Shown here: positions 35,451 through 44,594 of the stretch, piece by piece
Layout of the letters: the number at the start of each line of letters is the position of its first letter
Position numbering within the stretch: position 1 is the stretch's first letter
Source of the DNA: Rhizobium sp. Root1220
GTDB taxonomy: Bacteria > Pseudomonadota > Alphaproteobacteria > Rhizobiales > Rhizobiaceae
Reading direction: 5' to 3'
NCBI RefSeq assembly: GCF_001426265.1
Contig: NZ_LMDG01000023.1
Location: 273,826 to 337,825 of the forward strand
DNA length: 64,000 bases
The notes under the pieces: model-generated
What the model was told of the DNA's origin: nothing
What the model saw: only the letters and a program-made list of their open reading frames with translations
Database searches by the model: none
Position numbers and translations under genes: made by a program

Positions 35451-35753
35451 ATGAAACGGAACAAACTGGAACGGCCGGCTATCGACGAAGAACTCGCGAA
35501 GCTGAGCGGATGGTCGCTTGATGCTGAAGGCGCATCGATCTCCAGAAGCTTTAAATTCGGGCGTTTCGTGGAAGCGTTCGGCTTCATGACCGAGGCTGCA
35601 CTTGCGGCCGAAAAGCTCGATCATCACCCCGAGTGGTTCAACGTCTACTCGCGTGTCGATGTGAAGCTCAACACGCATGACGCCGGCGGGTTGACCGAGC
35701 TCGACTTCAAACTGGCGGCGGCGATGGACAAGGCGGCTGTGCGGCGCATCTGA
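35451..35753 (+). CDS. phhB: 4a-hydroxytetrahydrobiopterin dehydratase (pterin-4-alpha-carbinolamine dehydratase)
   Basis: A 100-residue PCD/DCoH-family enzyme that recycles the pterin cofactor after phenylalanine hydroxylase. The family signature [20 protein letters not shown] with H and HP residues, followed by [12 protein letters not shown], is intact. ATG 35451 is preceded by GAGGAGGGACA, a very strong site; the frame upstream (to 35286) crosses the divergent phosphatase gene. No phenylalanine hydroxylase gene is nearby, and some bacteria use this protein in molybdopterin metabolism, so the cofactor served is uncertain. Confidence 0.92.
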   Translation: MKRNKLERPAIDEELAKLSGWSLDAEGASISRSFKFGRFVEAFGFMTEAALAAEKLDHHPEWFNVYSRVDVKLNTHDAGGLTELDFKLAAAMDKAAVRRI

Positions 35754-35809
35754 TTGAATCAGATGCCGGCATCCCCCATATCTGCGCATGAACGAGAGGA
35801 CAAAGCGGA

Positions 35810-36199
35810 ATGGACGACGTCAAGTTCGGTGAGATCCTGTTGCCGGGAGACGAAGATACGCAGAACCGGCGCGAGGGTGCGGTGCGCAAGAAGTTCTGGC
35901 CGACCTTCAAGAAGGCTGTGCGCCAGATTCCCTTCTCGCGTGATGTGGTCGCTGCCTATTATTGCGCTCTCGATCCGCTGACGCCGACGAAGGTACGCGG
36001 AGTGCTTCTGGCGGCGCTGGCCTATTTCGTCATGCCGATAGATATGATTCCGGATGTCTTCGCCGTGATTGGATTCTCCGACGATATTGCCGTGTTCACC
36101 GCTGCTTTCGCGATGGTCAGCCGGCATATCAGGCCTAAACACTATGAAGCAGCTGATCGAGCGCTTGCCGACGAGCCCGAGGGCATGAGAACCATCTAG
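35810..36199 (+). CDS. YkvA family (DUF1232) protein
   Basis: A 129-residue protein with the DUF1232 core: AAYYCALDPLTPTKVRGVLLAAL and YFVMPIDMIPDVFAVIGFSDDI. The core contains one or two hydrophobic segments and the invariant P-D-x-I-P-D-x-x-P-like motif (here MPIDMIPD). It is probably membrane associated; the function is unknown. It follows phhB by 56 bases on the same strand and converges on the sigma factor gene with 11 bases between stops. Confidence 0.88.
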   Translation: MDDVKFGEILLPGDEDTQNRREGAVRKKFWPTFKKAVRQIPFSRDVVAAYYCALDPLTPTKVRGVLLAALAYFVMPIDMIPDVFAVIGFSDDIAVFTAAFAMVSRHIRPKHYEAADRALADEPEGMRTI

Positions 36200-36210
36200 T
36201 CGCGGGCTCG

Positions 36211-36771
36211 CTAGACGCTATCGGCCTCAAGCACCTTCTTCAGTTTGCCAAAAGCAAGCCGTATCCTCGACTTTACCGTTCCGAGTGGCAAGCCGGTCGC
36301 CTCGGCAATCTGCGAATGCGATTGCCCAAGAAAGAACGCCGCCTGCAGCATCTCGCGTTGTTCTGCCGGCAGCTGGCTGACGGCCGCCCGCACCTGCCCG
36401 TCGCGCTCGTCGTTGGCGACTATTTCATCCGCGCCGATTTCGGCGACGGGTTGCAGGACCGGATCAGCTTCATCAAGCACCCGCGCGCGCGCGCGGCGCT
36501 GGATATCTATCCGTCGGTTCCGTGCGATACGGAAAAGCCAGGTCGAAAGCGATGATCTCGCCGGATCGTAAAGTCCGGCCTTGTGCCAGAGTACAATCAT
36601 GACCTCCTGCACCAGTTCCTCGGCCTCGCCGCTCGTCATCTTCTGGCGCAACAACCACGATTTCAGTCGCGGCGCGAAATAGTCGAACAGGACGGCAAAT
36701 GCCTGCTGATCGCGGCGTTCCGCAACAGCCCGTGCGAGGGCGGCGAAGCGCTGTTTCCCTTCGGCATCCAT
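36211..36771 (-). CDS. ECF-type RNA polymerase sigma factor
   Basis: A 186-residue sigma-70 family protein lacking regions 1 and 3. Region 2 runs FDYFAPRLKSWLLRQK, EELVQEVMIVLWHK and STWLFRIARNRRID. Region 4 is LPAEQREMLQAAFFLGQSHSQIA with GTVKSRIRLAFGKLK as the -35 recognition helix. The sequence resembles the group that is usually paired with a ChrR-type zinc anti-sigma (RpoE of Rhodobacter). No anti-sigma gene follows here: downstream is the convergent DUF1232 gene, and upstream is the divergent IalB gene. Its control is thus unknown or unlinked. Confidence 0.9.
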   Translation of the reverse strand: MDAEGKQRFAALARAVAERRDQQAFAVLFDYFAPRLKSWLLRQKMTSGEAEELVQEVMIVLWHKAGLYDPARSSLSTWLFRIARNRRIDIQRRARARVLDEADPVLQPVAEIGADEIVANDERDGQVRAAVSQLPAEQREMLQAAFFLGQSHSQIAEATGLPLGTVKSRIRLAFGKLKKVLEADSV

Positions 36772-37099
36772 ATTCCGTCACAAGCCCCCTGGCTCAGCGA
36801 ATTCCTCAACGGATTTCCAATGCTTAATGACCTACAACGGTTTTCGAAAAGGTCAAACTCTTGCCTGAATCTTTATGTCTTAGATTCATCCATGGCGATG
36901 ACCTTGATTTATCGCAAACCCATTTCGGATGAAGTTCCAGGGCGCGAGATTGACACTTGGGCGAAAATGACACACGCAGAGACTTCTCGCGGTCTCCGTT
37001 GACGCTTTGGTAACCTGAATTAAGTCAAAATAAAGCAGATCGTGATTATGCGCCGCCCGCTCGCTTCGGGCTCGAATCGCAAGAACCGGCAGGATATCC
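36772..37099. other. Divergent promoter region between sigma factor and IalB-family genes
   Basis: This 328-base region contains no gene. Two TTGAC-type -35 candidates face the IalB gene: TTGACA at 36950-36955 and TTGACG at 36999-37004, the latter 16 bases before TAAGTC. Neither has a strong -10. ECF genes often regulate themselves, so an ECF promoter facing the minus strand is plausible, but I could not find a paired element. Confidence 0.4.
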
Positions 37100-37654
37100 A
37101 TGTTTGTAAGAAGTATCGCACTCGCCCTTTCCCTCGTTCTCGCCGGCGCCGGCATTGCATCCGCTCAAGCGAAGAAGCCAGCCGCGCAGGCAACGCAGCA
37201 GGCAGCCCCCGCTTCTTCGGCGCCGACTCGCATCCAGCAGTTCCAGGCCTGGGGTGCTTATTCCTACAAGTCGGGCGCGAGCACCGTGTGCTACGTTCTG
37301 TCCGTGCCCACCGAGAAGAAGCCGGCCGGGATCGATCACGGCGACAACTTCTTCATCGTGTCGCAGCGCCCGGGCCAGAACATCTCCTACGAGCCACAGG
37401 CGATGATGGGCTACGTGGTCAAGGACGCGTCGAAGATCGATGTTGTCATCGACAACAAGAGCTTCGTCATGTTCACCAAGGACAAGGCTGGTTGGGTCGA
37501 GAACGCGGCGCAGGAGCCGGCGTTGGTCGCGGCCATGAAGACCGGCCATGCGATGACGGTCAACGCCACCTCCCGCAAGGGCACGGCCACCTCCTATAGC
37601 TATTCGCTTTCCGGTATCTCGGCTGCCCTGAAGCAGATCGAAGCCTGCAAGTAA
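37100..37654 (+). CDS. Invasion-associated locus B (IalB) family periplasmic protein
   Basis: A 184-residue exported protein. The signal peptide (MFVRSIALALSLVLAGAGIASA) is followed by an Ala/Gln/Pro linker and then the IalB fold: FQAWGAYSYKSGASTVCYVLS, then DNFFIVSQRPGQ and the C-terminal KGTATSYSYSLSGISAALKQIEACK landmark with a final Cys that could pair with the CYVLS Cys. In Bartonella IalB aids red-cell invasion; in free-living and symbiotic rhizobia the family is widespread and of unknown function. It is followed by a good terminator. Confidence 0.87.
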   Translation: MFVRSIALALSLVLAGAGIASAQAKKPAAQATQQAAPASSAPTRIQQFQAWGAYSYKSGASTVCYVLSVPTEKKPAGIDHGDNFFIVSQRPGQNISYEPQAMMGYVVKDASKIDVVIDNKSFVMFTKDKAGWVENAAQEPALVAAMKTGHAMTVNATSRKGTATSYSYSLSGISAALKQIEACK

Positions 37655-37683
37655 GCTGCGCTTGATGTGCCGATGATTTCGAT

Positions 37684-37712
37684 GGCCGGCCTTGCGCCGG
37701 CCTTTGTCGTTT
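37684..37712 (+). terminator. Rho-independent terminator of the IalB-family gene
   Basis: GGCCGGC (37684-37690) pairs with GCCGGCC (37696-37702) around CTTGC and is followed by TTTGTCGTTT. Confidence 0.75.
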
Positions 37713-37879
37713 CCATCTATAGTGACGGATGGCAAAAATGATGCTAAAGGCCGGCATAACAGCGGTCAGATCGCGGCTTTGCCGTCATGCGCCGCACTCA
37801 ATTTCTGCCTTCATGCCCTTTCCGCCCGCAAGTCATCCGGCTTTTGGGAGGACCGCATGTTGAATTCGGGATTAGATGT

Positions 37880-39115
37880 ATGTCCGTGATGGATGCGATG
37901 ACCGTTCTCAAGCCTGCTGGCGCCTCTCCTATGCGCGGCGAAGCCTTGCCGAAGCCGACGCTGATCGGCCTGACCCGCGAAGAGATGGGGGCTGCGCTGC
38001 GCGAAAAGGGCGTGGCCGAAAAGCAGATCAAGATGCGCGTCGCGCAGCTGTGGAACTGGATCTATGTGCGCGGCGTCTCCGATTTCGACCACATGGCGAA
38101 CATCTCCAAGGACATGCGTGAAACGCTGAAGCAGCATTTCACCATCGGTCGCCCGGAGATTGTCGACGAACAGGTCTCCAACGACGGTACCCGCAAGTGG
38201 CTGATGCGGTTTCCGGCGCGCGGTGCTGGCCGCCCTGTCGAGATCGAGACCGTCTATATTCCGGAAGAAGGCCGCGGGACGCTCTGCATCTCCAGCCAGG
38301 TCGGCTGCACCCTCACCTGTTCCTTCTGTCACACCGGCACGCAGCGTCTGGTACGCAACCTGACGGCCGAGGAAATTCTGTCGCAGCTGCTGCTCGCGCG
38401 CGACCGGCTGGGCGATTTCCCGGATCGCGAAGCGCCGCAGGGCACCGTGATGCCCGCGGAAGGCCGCAAGGTCAGCAACATCGTGATGATGGGCATGGGC
38501 GAGCCGCTCTACAATTTCGATGCCGTGAAGACGGCTCTCTTGATCGCTACCGATGGCGACGGGCTGTCCTTGTCGAAGCGCCGCGTGACGCTGTCGACCT
38601 CGGGCGTGGTGCCGGAAATTTTCCGCACCGGCGACGAGATCGGCGTGATGCTGGCGATTTCGTTGCATGCGGTGCGCGACGATCTGCGCGATATTCTGGT
38701 GCCGATCAACAAGAAGTATCCGCTGAAGGAACTGATCGACGCCTGTCGCGCCTATCCGGGCCTGTCCAACGCGCGCCGCATCACCTTCGAATATGTGATG
38801 CTGAAGGACGTCAACGACAGTCTGGAAGACGCCAAGGGGCTGATCAAGCTGCTCAAGGGCGTGCCGGCGAAGATCAACCTGATCCCGTTCAATCCGTGGC
38901 CGGGCACCAACTACCAGTGTTCGGAGTGGGCGCAGATCGAGAAGTTCGCCGATTTCATCAACGCGGCCGGCTATGCTTCGCCGATCCGCACCCCGCGCGG
39001 CCGCGACATCCTCGCCGCCTGCGGCCAGCTGAAGTCGGAATCGGAGCGGATGCGCAAGACCGAGCGCATGGCCTTCGAGGCAATGATGATCGCAAACCAC
39101 GGCGCAGACGACTGA
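37880..39115 (+). CDS. rlmN: 23S rRNA/tRNA adenine-C2 methyltransferase RlmN
   Basis: A radical-SAM enzyme that methylates A2503 of 23S rRNA and A37 of some tRNAs. The 411-residue length is typical for rhizobia. The cluster motif is [14 protein letters not shown], and [11 protein letters not shown] and the C-terminal catalytic Cys region ILAACGQL are present. The start is ATG 37880 ([10 protein letters not shown]), with ATG 37889 and 37898 as alternatives; the frame stays open to 37787 without family sequence. It converges on a LysE gene, the stops 20 bases apart. Confidence 0.96.
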   Translation: MSVMDAMTVLKPAGASPMRGEALPKPTLIGLTREEMGAALREKGVAEKQIKMRVAQLWNWIYVRGVSDFDHMANISKDMRETLKQHFTIGRPEIVDEQVSNDGTRKWLMRFPARGAGRPVEIETVYIPEEGRGTLCISSQVGCTLTCSFCHTGTQRLVRNLTAEEILSQLLLARDRLGDFPDREAPQGTVMPAEGRKVSNIVMMGMGEPLYNFDAVKTALLIATDGDGLSLSKRRVTLSTSGVVPEIFRTGDEIGVMLAISLHAVRDDLRDILVPINKKYPLKELIDACRAYPGLSNARRITFEYVMLKDVNDSLEDAKGLIKLLKGVPAKINLIPFNPWPGTNYQCSEWAQIEKFADFINAAGYASPIRTPRGRDILAACGQLKSESERMRKTERMAFEAMMIANHGADD

Positions 39116-39135
39116 TCAGCCGATGCGGGTTCGGA

Positions 39136-39777
39136 TCAGCGCGCCTGCGTGAGCAGGATTTTCGCGGCAAAGACAGAGAAGACGCCGGCGAAGGTATAGT
39201 CCATGCCGCGCAACACCTTCTTGTTGTTCTGTAGCCAGCCGGCGAGCCAGTCGGCGGCGAAGACAACGGCGGCGTTGACCGGCATGCCGATCAGGATGAA
39301 GCAGAAACCGAAGAACAGCAGCTTGTGGGTGACGGCGGGATCGCCGGCGCTGACGAATTGCGGCAAGAAGGTCATGAAGAAGATGATGACTTTCGGGTTC
39401 AGCAGGTTGACCCAGAAACCGGAGGAGATGTTGGCGAGCGGAGTGCCCTTCACTGCTTCGACCTTCTTGATCGACAGCTTCGAACCGAAGCGGATCGCCT
39501 GGATGGCCAGCCACAGGAGATAGGCGGCGCCGCCGGTCTTTAGGATCAGGAAGGCGGTCGGCGAGGCGGTTATCAGCGCCGATATGCCGAAGGCGACGAG
39601 CATGGTGTGGACGACGATGCCGAGACTGGTACCAAGCACCACGAAAAGTGCTGCCTTCTTGCCTTGGGCCAAGGCACGGCTGATCGACAGCGTCATGTCG
39701 GGGCCGGGTGTCGCGGCGAGCAGAAGCGTTGCCGCGGCAAAGGCGAGGAGGGTCGGGAAGGTCGGGAGGAAATCCAT
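39136..39777 (-). CDS. LysE/RhtB family translocator
   Basis: A 213-residue amino-acid exporter of the LysE superfamily with six predicted helices. The N-terminus [20 protein letters not shown] is followed by the signature [20 protein letters not shown] and, in the middle, [16 protein letters not shown]. Exported compounds in the family include homoserine, threonine, leucine and lysine. The start is ATG 39777, preceded by GGAGCGTG. The preceding gene on the same strand is a short-chain dehydrogenase ending 62 bases upstream. A second LysE-family gene lies about 4 kb away. Confidence 0.92.
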   Translation of the reverse strand: MDFLPTFPTLLAFAAATLLLAATPGPDMTLSISRALAQGKKAALFVVLGTSLGIVVHTMLVAFGISALITASPTAFLILKTGGAAYLLWLAIQAIRFGSKLSIKKVEAVKGTPLANISSGFWVNLLNPKVIIFFMTFLPQFVSAGDPAVTHKLLFFGFCFILIGMPVNAAVVFAADWLAGWLQNNKKVLRGMDYTFAGVFSVFAAKILLTQAR

Positions 39778-39839
39778 GGCACGCTCCGAAGCCGGGTATG
39801 AAAGCTTGGTCTCATATCCGGCTTTCAGAAAATGTCCAA

Positions 39840-40694
39840 TCAATCCTTGCCGTCGATAAACGCCTTGGACTTGTCGGCATAGTCGGGGTGCCAGCGCGAC
39901 AGCGGCGGGCGGTTTTCGATAATGTCGCCAATGGCCCAGGCCATGCGGCGTTCGTCTGTCGAACGGGCGACGTCGTTGTCGGGGCAGAGGATGTAGAAGT
40001 CGCCCTTGCCGATGCTTTCGATCATGAAATCCACCGTCTGCTCAGAGGTCCAGGCGGCAGCCGGTTTCTCGGCCCTGTCGCCTTTGGTCAATCCGGTGAA
40101 GACGAAGCCGGGGATCAACAGATGCGCCGAGATCCTGGAGCCCTCGGTGTTGCGCAGTTCGTGCTGCAGGGCCTCGGTGAAGGCTTTCACGCCAGCCTTC
40201 GACACATTGTAGGCAGGGTTGCCGGGCGGCGTGGTGATGCCCTGCTTCGAGCCGGTATTGATGATCAGGCCGGGTTCTCCGTGGGCCAGCATTTGCGGGC
40301 CGAAGGTACGGGTGCCGTTGATCACGCCCAGCAAGTTTACGCCGAGGATCGCGTCCCAACCGGCCTGGGCGCTGAAGATCGAGGTCTCCGGTCCGATGCC
40401 GGCATTGTTCATCAACACGTGGACGCGGCCGAAACGCTGGATGACGGCGCGCTCGAGCGCCTCGAGCGCGGTCTTGTCGGCAACGTCGGTCTCGATCGCC
40501 ATGACATGCTCTTCACCCGAGATTGCCTTCAGCGCGTCGGCCGCAGCAGCCAGCCGGGCGCCACCGAGATCGGCAATGGCCACGCTCATGCCGGCGCTTG
40601 CGAAATGCTTGGCGGCTGCAAGCCCGATGCCGGAGGCGCCGCCGGTAATGACGGCTACGTTGGATTTCTTGATAACGTCCTTTATATTCGTCAC
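39840..40694 (-). CDS. Short-chain dehydrogenase/reductase (SDR)
   Basis: A 284-residue NAD(P)-dependent oxidoreductase of the classical SDR type. The cofactor loop is [12 protein letters not shown] is present, and the catalytic region is [21 protein letters not shown], read as Ser...Tyr-x-x-x-Lys with Y and K in AYNVSKAG. The C-terminal 60 residues ([14 protein letters not shown]) are unusual for SDRs and may help substrate binding. The substrate is unknown. The gene is divergent from argG across 189 bases. Confidence 0.91.
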   Translation of the reverse strand: MTNIKDVIKKSNVAVITGGASGIGLAAAKHFASAGMSVAIADLGGARLAAAADALKAISGEEHVMAIETDVADKTALEALERAVIQRFGRVHVLMNNAGIGPETSIFSAQAGWDAILGVNLLGVINGTRTFGPQMLAHGEPGLIINTGSKQGITTPPGNPAYNVSKAGVKAFTEALQHELRNTEGSRISAHLLIPGFVFTGLTKGDRAEKPAAAWTSEQTVDFMIESIGKGDFYILCPDNDVARSTDERRMAWAIGDIIENRPPLSRWHPDYADKSKAFIDGKD

Positions 40695-40883
40695 GGCTCG
40701 GGCCTCCTCGCGCTTTGTTCGGACGCAGCAGATATGGGCTGCGGTTTGGTACTGTCAAACCCTCGCCGAAGGCGGCAACCGGACGTCGTTCCCCTTGCGT
40801 CGTGCGACAATCTCGCTAAAAGTGCCCGCGACACCGGGTTTTGCGGGTTTGCCGCTGCCCTCATGCACAACGGACCTCATCTC

Positions 40884-42107
40884 ATGGCAACGAAAAAAGA
40901 CGTGAAGAAAGTCGTTCTCGCCTACTCCGGCGGCCTCGACACCTCGATCATTCTGAAGTGGCTGCAGACCGAACTCGGCGCCGAAGTCGTGACCTTCACG
41001 GCCGACCTTGGCCAGGGCGAAGAGCTGGAGCCGGCGCGCAAGAAGGCCGAGATGCTCGGCATCAAGGAAATCTACGTCGAGGACGTGCGCGAAGAATTCG
41101 TGAAGGACTTCGTCTTCCCGATGTTCCGCGCCAATGCCGTCTATGAAGGCGTCTACCTGCTCGGCACCTCGATCGCCCGGCCGCTGATTTCAAAGCACCT
41201 GATCGACATTGCCAGGAAGACCGGCGCTGATGCGATCGCCCATGGCGCCACCGGCAAGGGCAACGACCAGGTTCGCTTCGAGCTGTCCGCCTACGCGCTG
41301 AACCCAGACATCAAGATCATCGCGCCATGGCGTGACTGGGCTTTCAAGAGCCGCACCGATCTGCTTGCCTTTGCCGAGCAGCACCAGATCCCGGTGGCCA
41401 AGGACAAGAAGGGCGAAGCGCCGTTCTCGGTCGACGCGAACCTGCTGCACTCCTCGTCCGAAGGCAAGGTTCTGGAAGATCCGGCCGTCGAGGCGCCCGA
41501 ATACGTGCACATGCGCACGATCTCGCCGGAAGCGGCACCCGACAAGGCGACCATCATCAAGGTCGGTTTCGAGAAGGGTGACGCTGTTTCGATCAACGGT
41601 GTCCGCATGAGCCCGGCGACGCTGCTCGCCACCCTAAACAACTACGGGCGCGACAACGGCATCGGCCGTCTTGACCTTGTCGAGAACCGCTATGTCGGCA
41701 TGAAGTCGCGCGGCGTCTATGAAACGCCCGGCGGTACGATCCTGCTTTCGGCGCACCGCGCCATCGAATCGATCACGCTTGACCGGGGTGCGGCGCATCT
41801 CAAAGACGAGCTGATGCCGAAATATGCCGAGCTCATCTATTACGGCTTCTGGTTCTCGCCGGAGCGCGAAATGCTGCAAGCGCTGATCGACAAGAGCCAG
41901 GAGCATGTCGAGGGCGAAGTGACGCTGAAGCTCTACAAGGGCAACGTCATGGTCACCGGCCGCGAGAGCCCGAAGTCGCTCTATTCCGACAAGCTGGTCA
42001 CCTTCGAGGACGATCAGGGCGCCTACGACCAGAAGGATGCTGCCGGCTTCATCAAGCTCAACGCGCTACGCCTGCGGACGCTCGGCAAGCGCAACCTGAC
42101 GAAGTAA
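40884..42107 (+). CDS. argG: Argininosuccinate synthase
   Basis: ArgG joins citrulline and aspartate with ATP to make argininosuccinate, the penultimate step to arginine. The 407-residue protein has the PP-loop [13 protein letters not shown], the [13 protein letters not shown] block, and [20 protein letters not shown], landmarks of the family. The start is ATG 40884 (MATKKDVKK), with a weak ribosome site; an in-frame ATG at 40863 is possible. An intrinsic terminator follows, whose T-tract overlaps the stop codon of the convergent transporter gene. Confidence 0.98.
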   Translation: MATKKDVKKVVLAYSGGLDTSIILKWLQTELGAEVVTFTADLGQGEELEPARKKAEMLGIKEIYVEDVREEFVKDFVFPMFRANAVYEGVYLLGTSIARPLISKHLIDIARKTGADAIAHGATGKGNDQVRFELSAYALNPDIKIIAPWRDWAFKSRTDLLAFAEQHQIPVAKDKKGEAPFSVDANLLHSSSEGKVLEDPAVEAPEYVHMRTISPEAAPDKATIIKVGFEKGDAVSINGVRMSPATLLATLNNYGRDNGIGRLDLVENRYVGMKSRGVYETPGGTILLSAHRAIESITLDRGAAHLKDELMPKYAELIYYGFWFSPEREMLQALIDKSQEHVEGEVTLKLYKGNVMVTGRESPKSLYSDKLVTFEDDQGAYDQKDAAGFIKLNALRLRTLGKRNLTK

Positions 42108-42142
42108 ACGGCAGGTTCACGACAATCGCTTGAAGTTGCCAA

Positions 42143-42167
42143 GGCCCGCCTCTCGCGGGCCTTTTTT
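42143..42167 (+). terminator. Rho-independent terminator of argG
   Basis: GGCCCGC (42143-42149) pairs with GCGGGCC (42155-42161) around CTCTC, followed by six T. The convergent transporter stop (42166-42168) lies within the T-tract. Confidence 0.9.
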
Positions 42168-43386
42168 ATTCGCCCACCGAGTGCTGCAATGTCGTGGCTG
42201 CCCGGCGCGAGGCGCGCAGGAAATAAGCATAGCTCAGTATGGAAACCAGCGTCATGGTCGGGATGACCGTCCCGAACGCAAGTAGCGGCAGGCCGATCAG
42301 CGAGCCCACGACGCCACCGGCAAAGCCGCCGCCCATCTGGATAAAGCCCATCATCGCCGAGGCGGAGCCTGCGATATGGGGGAACGGGTAGAGGGCGGAC
42401 GTGGTCATATGCGGCGTAAGGTAAGCCAGGCCGAAGGCGAGGAAGGCGACCGGCACCATGATCGAGAGGTAGGAGGGCGTGATAAGTTGGACCGAAAGCG
42501 CGATCATGACGCCGGCAAGACCGAGAAGCCCGAGACCGACGCGCACCGAACCATCACCGCCGAGCCGTGATGCGGTGTAGCGCAGGCAGACGGAGCCGAG
42601 GAAGTAGGAGCCGGACTGCATCAGCATGCCGAGGCCGAAGGCGGTGGGCGACAGGCCGACCACCTTGATCAGGATGAAGGGCAGCAGCGTTGACTGGGCA
42701 TAGAGAGCGCCGATAGAACCGCCGAGGACCAGCGACGCGGAGACGAAGCGGCCTTCCCGGACAAGCTCGGCATAGGCCGAGAGCAGCGGTCCCGGAAGCG
42801 CGCGCCGGCGATCCGGCACGCTGGTCTCGCGCATGAAGACCAGCACCGCGAGGCAGATCAGCAGGCCGAAGCCTACCAGCAGGAAGAATACCGATTGCCA
42901 GCCGAAGGCGGCGAGCGCCAGGCCGCCGGCGGTCGGTGCGATGGCCGGGCCGATGGCGATCATGATGCCGATCAGGTTCATGATGCGCGAGGCTTCGCTG
43001 CCGGTGAACTGGTCGCGGACGATGGCGCGTGCGACGGTGATGCCGACAGAAGCGCCGATGCCCTGGATCAGGCGACCGGCGAGCAGCCATTCGATACCGG
43101 GAGCAAACGCGGCCAGGAGGCTGCCGATCATATAGATACCAACGAAGGGCAGGGTCGCCGGCCGGCGCCCGAATGCATCCGACAGCGGCCCGGCCAACAA
43201 TTGGGCGATGGAGAAGCCGCCGAAATACAGCGACAGCGTCATCTTGATCGCCGAATCCGTGGTCTGGAACGCGGCAACCAGTTCCGGCATGGCCGGTGTG
43301 TAGATCGACATCGAGATGGGGCCAATGGTGACGAGCAGTGCTCCGAGCATGCTCGTTCGCCGTTCGCTCATCCGGAATGGGGGCAT
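42166..43386 (-). CDS. Multidrug efflux MFS transporter (Bcr/CflA family)
   Basis: A 406-residue 12-helix major facilitator. The SIYTPAMPELVAAFQTTDSAIKMTLSLY opening (in parts), the GPLSDAFGRRPATLPF motif A between helices 2 and 3, and GASVGITVARAIVRDQF in helix 5 (motif C region) identify the drug:proton antiporter Bcr/CflA family, known for bicyclomycin or chloramphenicol export. Real substrates are unknown. The start at ATG 43386 gives a 14-residue polar lead before helix 1. It is divergent from a LysE-type gene (166 bases). Confidence 0.92.
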   Translation of the reverse strand: MPPFRMSERRTSMLGALLVTIGPISMSIYTPAMPELVAAFQTTDSAIKMTLSLYFGGFSIAQLLAGPLSDAFGRRPATLPFVGIYMIGSLLAAFAPGIEWLLAGRLIQGIGASVGITVARAIVRDQFTGSEASRIMNLIGIMIAIGPAIAPTAGGLALAAFGWQSVFFLLVGFGLLICLAVLVFMRETSVPDRRRALPGPLLSAYAELVREGRFVSASLVLGGSIGALYAQSTLLPFILIKVVGLSPTAFGLGMLMQSGSYFLGSVCLRYTASRLGGDGSVRVGLGLLGLAGVMIALSVQLITPSYLSIMVPVAFLAFGLAYLTPHMTTSALYPFPHIAGSASAMMGFIQMGGGFAGGVVGSLIGLPLLAFGTVIPTMTLVSILSYAYFLRASRRAATTLQHSVGE

Positions 43387-43552
43387 ATTGGGTGCTCGGC
43401 TGCGGTTGGCATCTATCGCCCACTAAACCGGGCTGTCTCACTTCTGGCCGAAGCCCGGGGATACGGCAATTCAAAAATGTGATTGGCACTGCTTGCTGCT
43501 TGACGATCAGGCGCGACCGCATAGTCTGCAACGGTCAATTTCGGAGTTGCCT

Positions 43553-44194
43553 ATGACCCAATCCCTGTTCGCGGGCGCCTTTCTCGCAGCGTTGCTCTAC
43601 GTGCTCATTCCCGGCCCGGCGTTTCTTGCGCTGCTCGGCATCGGAGCGGGACAGGGGCGAAGGGCAGGGGCGCAGTTTGTCTGCGGACATCTGGTCGGCG
43701 ACGTGCTCTGGGCGTCGCTCGCCCTCGTGGCGATCATCGGGGCCAAGACGATCGGCACTTTCGTGTTCGATGCGCTCGGCCTGCTCTGCGGTTTCTATCT
43801 GGCCTGGATCGGCTGGAATGCTTTCCGTGCGAAGCCGAAGGGCGAGGGGCAGGCTCTGATGGCGGTCGAGCGGCCGTTTCGCCGTGGGCTGATTTTCGGC
43901 GTCACCAATCCCAAGGGCTACCCGGTCGCGCTGGCAACCTTCACGGCGCTGGTGGCAGGTTCGGCAAGTGCGCTGCGGTTCGAGACACTGCCGGTTCTGC
44001 TGGCCGTCTCATTCCTCGGCTTTATCGTGGCCGACATGATCCTGATCGCCATTGTCGGCACAGGCGCGGTTCGTCGGTTCTACCGGTCGCACGAGCGGCT
44101 GATCGTGCGTTGCTCCGGTGTGTTGTTCATGGGATTTGCCGCGCAGGCGCTGTTGCACGCGACGCCGGGACTGCTTGGCTGGCGGAAAGCGTGA
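43553..44194 (+). CDS. LysE family translocator
   Basis: A second LysE-superfamily exporter, 213 residues, with six hydrophobic segments. It shows LYVLIPGPAFLALLGIGAGQG (the PGP motif) and FGVTNPKGYPVALATF. Compared with the LysE gene at 39136 it is clearly a distant paralogue, not a duplicate. ATG 43553 follows CGGAGTTGCCT; the open region back to 43493 is not family-like. The substrate is unknown. It converges on a small DUF6434-like gene. Confidence 0.9.
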   Translation: MTQSLFAGAFLAALLYVLIPGPAFLALLGIGAGQGRRAGAQFVCGHLVGDVLWASLALVAIIGAKTIGTFVFDALGLLCGFYLAWIGWNAFRAKPKGEGQALMAVERPFRRGLIFGVTNPKGYPVALATFTALVAGSASALRFETLPVLLAVSFLGFIVADMILIAIVGTGAVRRFYRSHERLIVRCSGVLFMGFAAQALLHATPGLLGWRKA

Positions 44195-44218
44195 CGGGGG
44201 AGCTGCGGGCGCGGAGGA

Positions 44219-44434
44219 TTATCGCTTGGCCGCTTCACGCCGGCGCCATTCGTCGGCTGCATCCCCCATCGTCTGATCGATTGCCGTCTTGAGCCACGCC
44301 ATCAACGAGCGGTCGAATTTGAAGCCTTCGCCGCATTCCGTTTGGAAAAAGCGCCTGACGTTCTGAGTGTTGCGATACGATCCTGTCAGAGGCGTAGTGC
44401 GCGTGATCTCGTCGCTGTGCCAATCGAACGCCAT
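44219..44434 (-). CDS. Small DUF6434-like protein
   Basis: A 71-residue protein, MAFDWHSDEITRTTPLTGSY followed by RNTQNVRRFFQTECGEGFKF and DRSLMAWLKTAIDQTMGDAADEW. The FDWH...YRNTQNVRRFF...FKFDR...GDAADEW pattern recalls the short DUF6434 module found alone or with SAP domains; I am moderately sure of this family. Function is unknown. ATG 44434 is preceded by GGAAGGCAACC, an excellent ribosome site, which supports it as a real gene despite its size. Confidence 0.7.
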   Translation of the reverse strand: MAFDWHSDEITRTTPLTGSYRNTQNVRRFFQTECGEGFKFDRSLMAWLKTAIDQTMGDAADEWRRREAAKR

Positions 44435-44594
44435 GTTGGTTGCCTTCCATCAACGTAAGCCGGTCGGCGCGGAACTCTTGAATTCAAGCTCTCGGTGTCG
44501 TGTCCATCGCCCAGTCCAATACACGAGGGAATACCAATCGCGTCAATCCCTTCCTATATTGCCGTTTCATCAGCCTGCCACAAAGGATGTCCGC

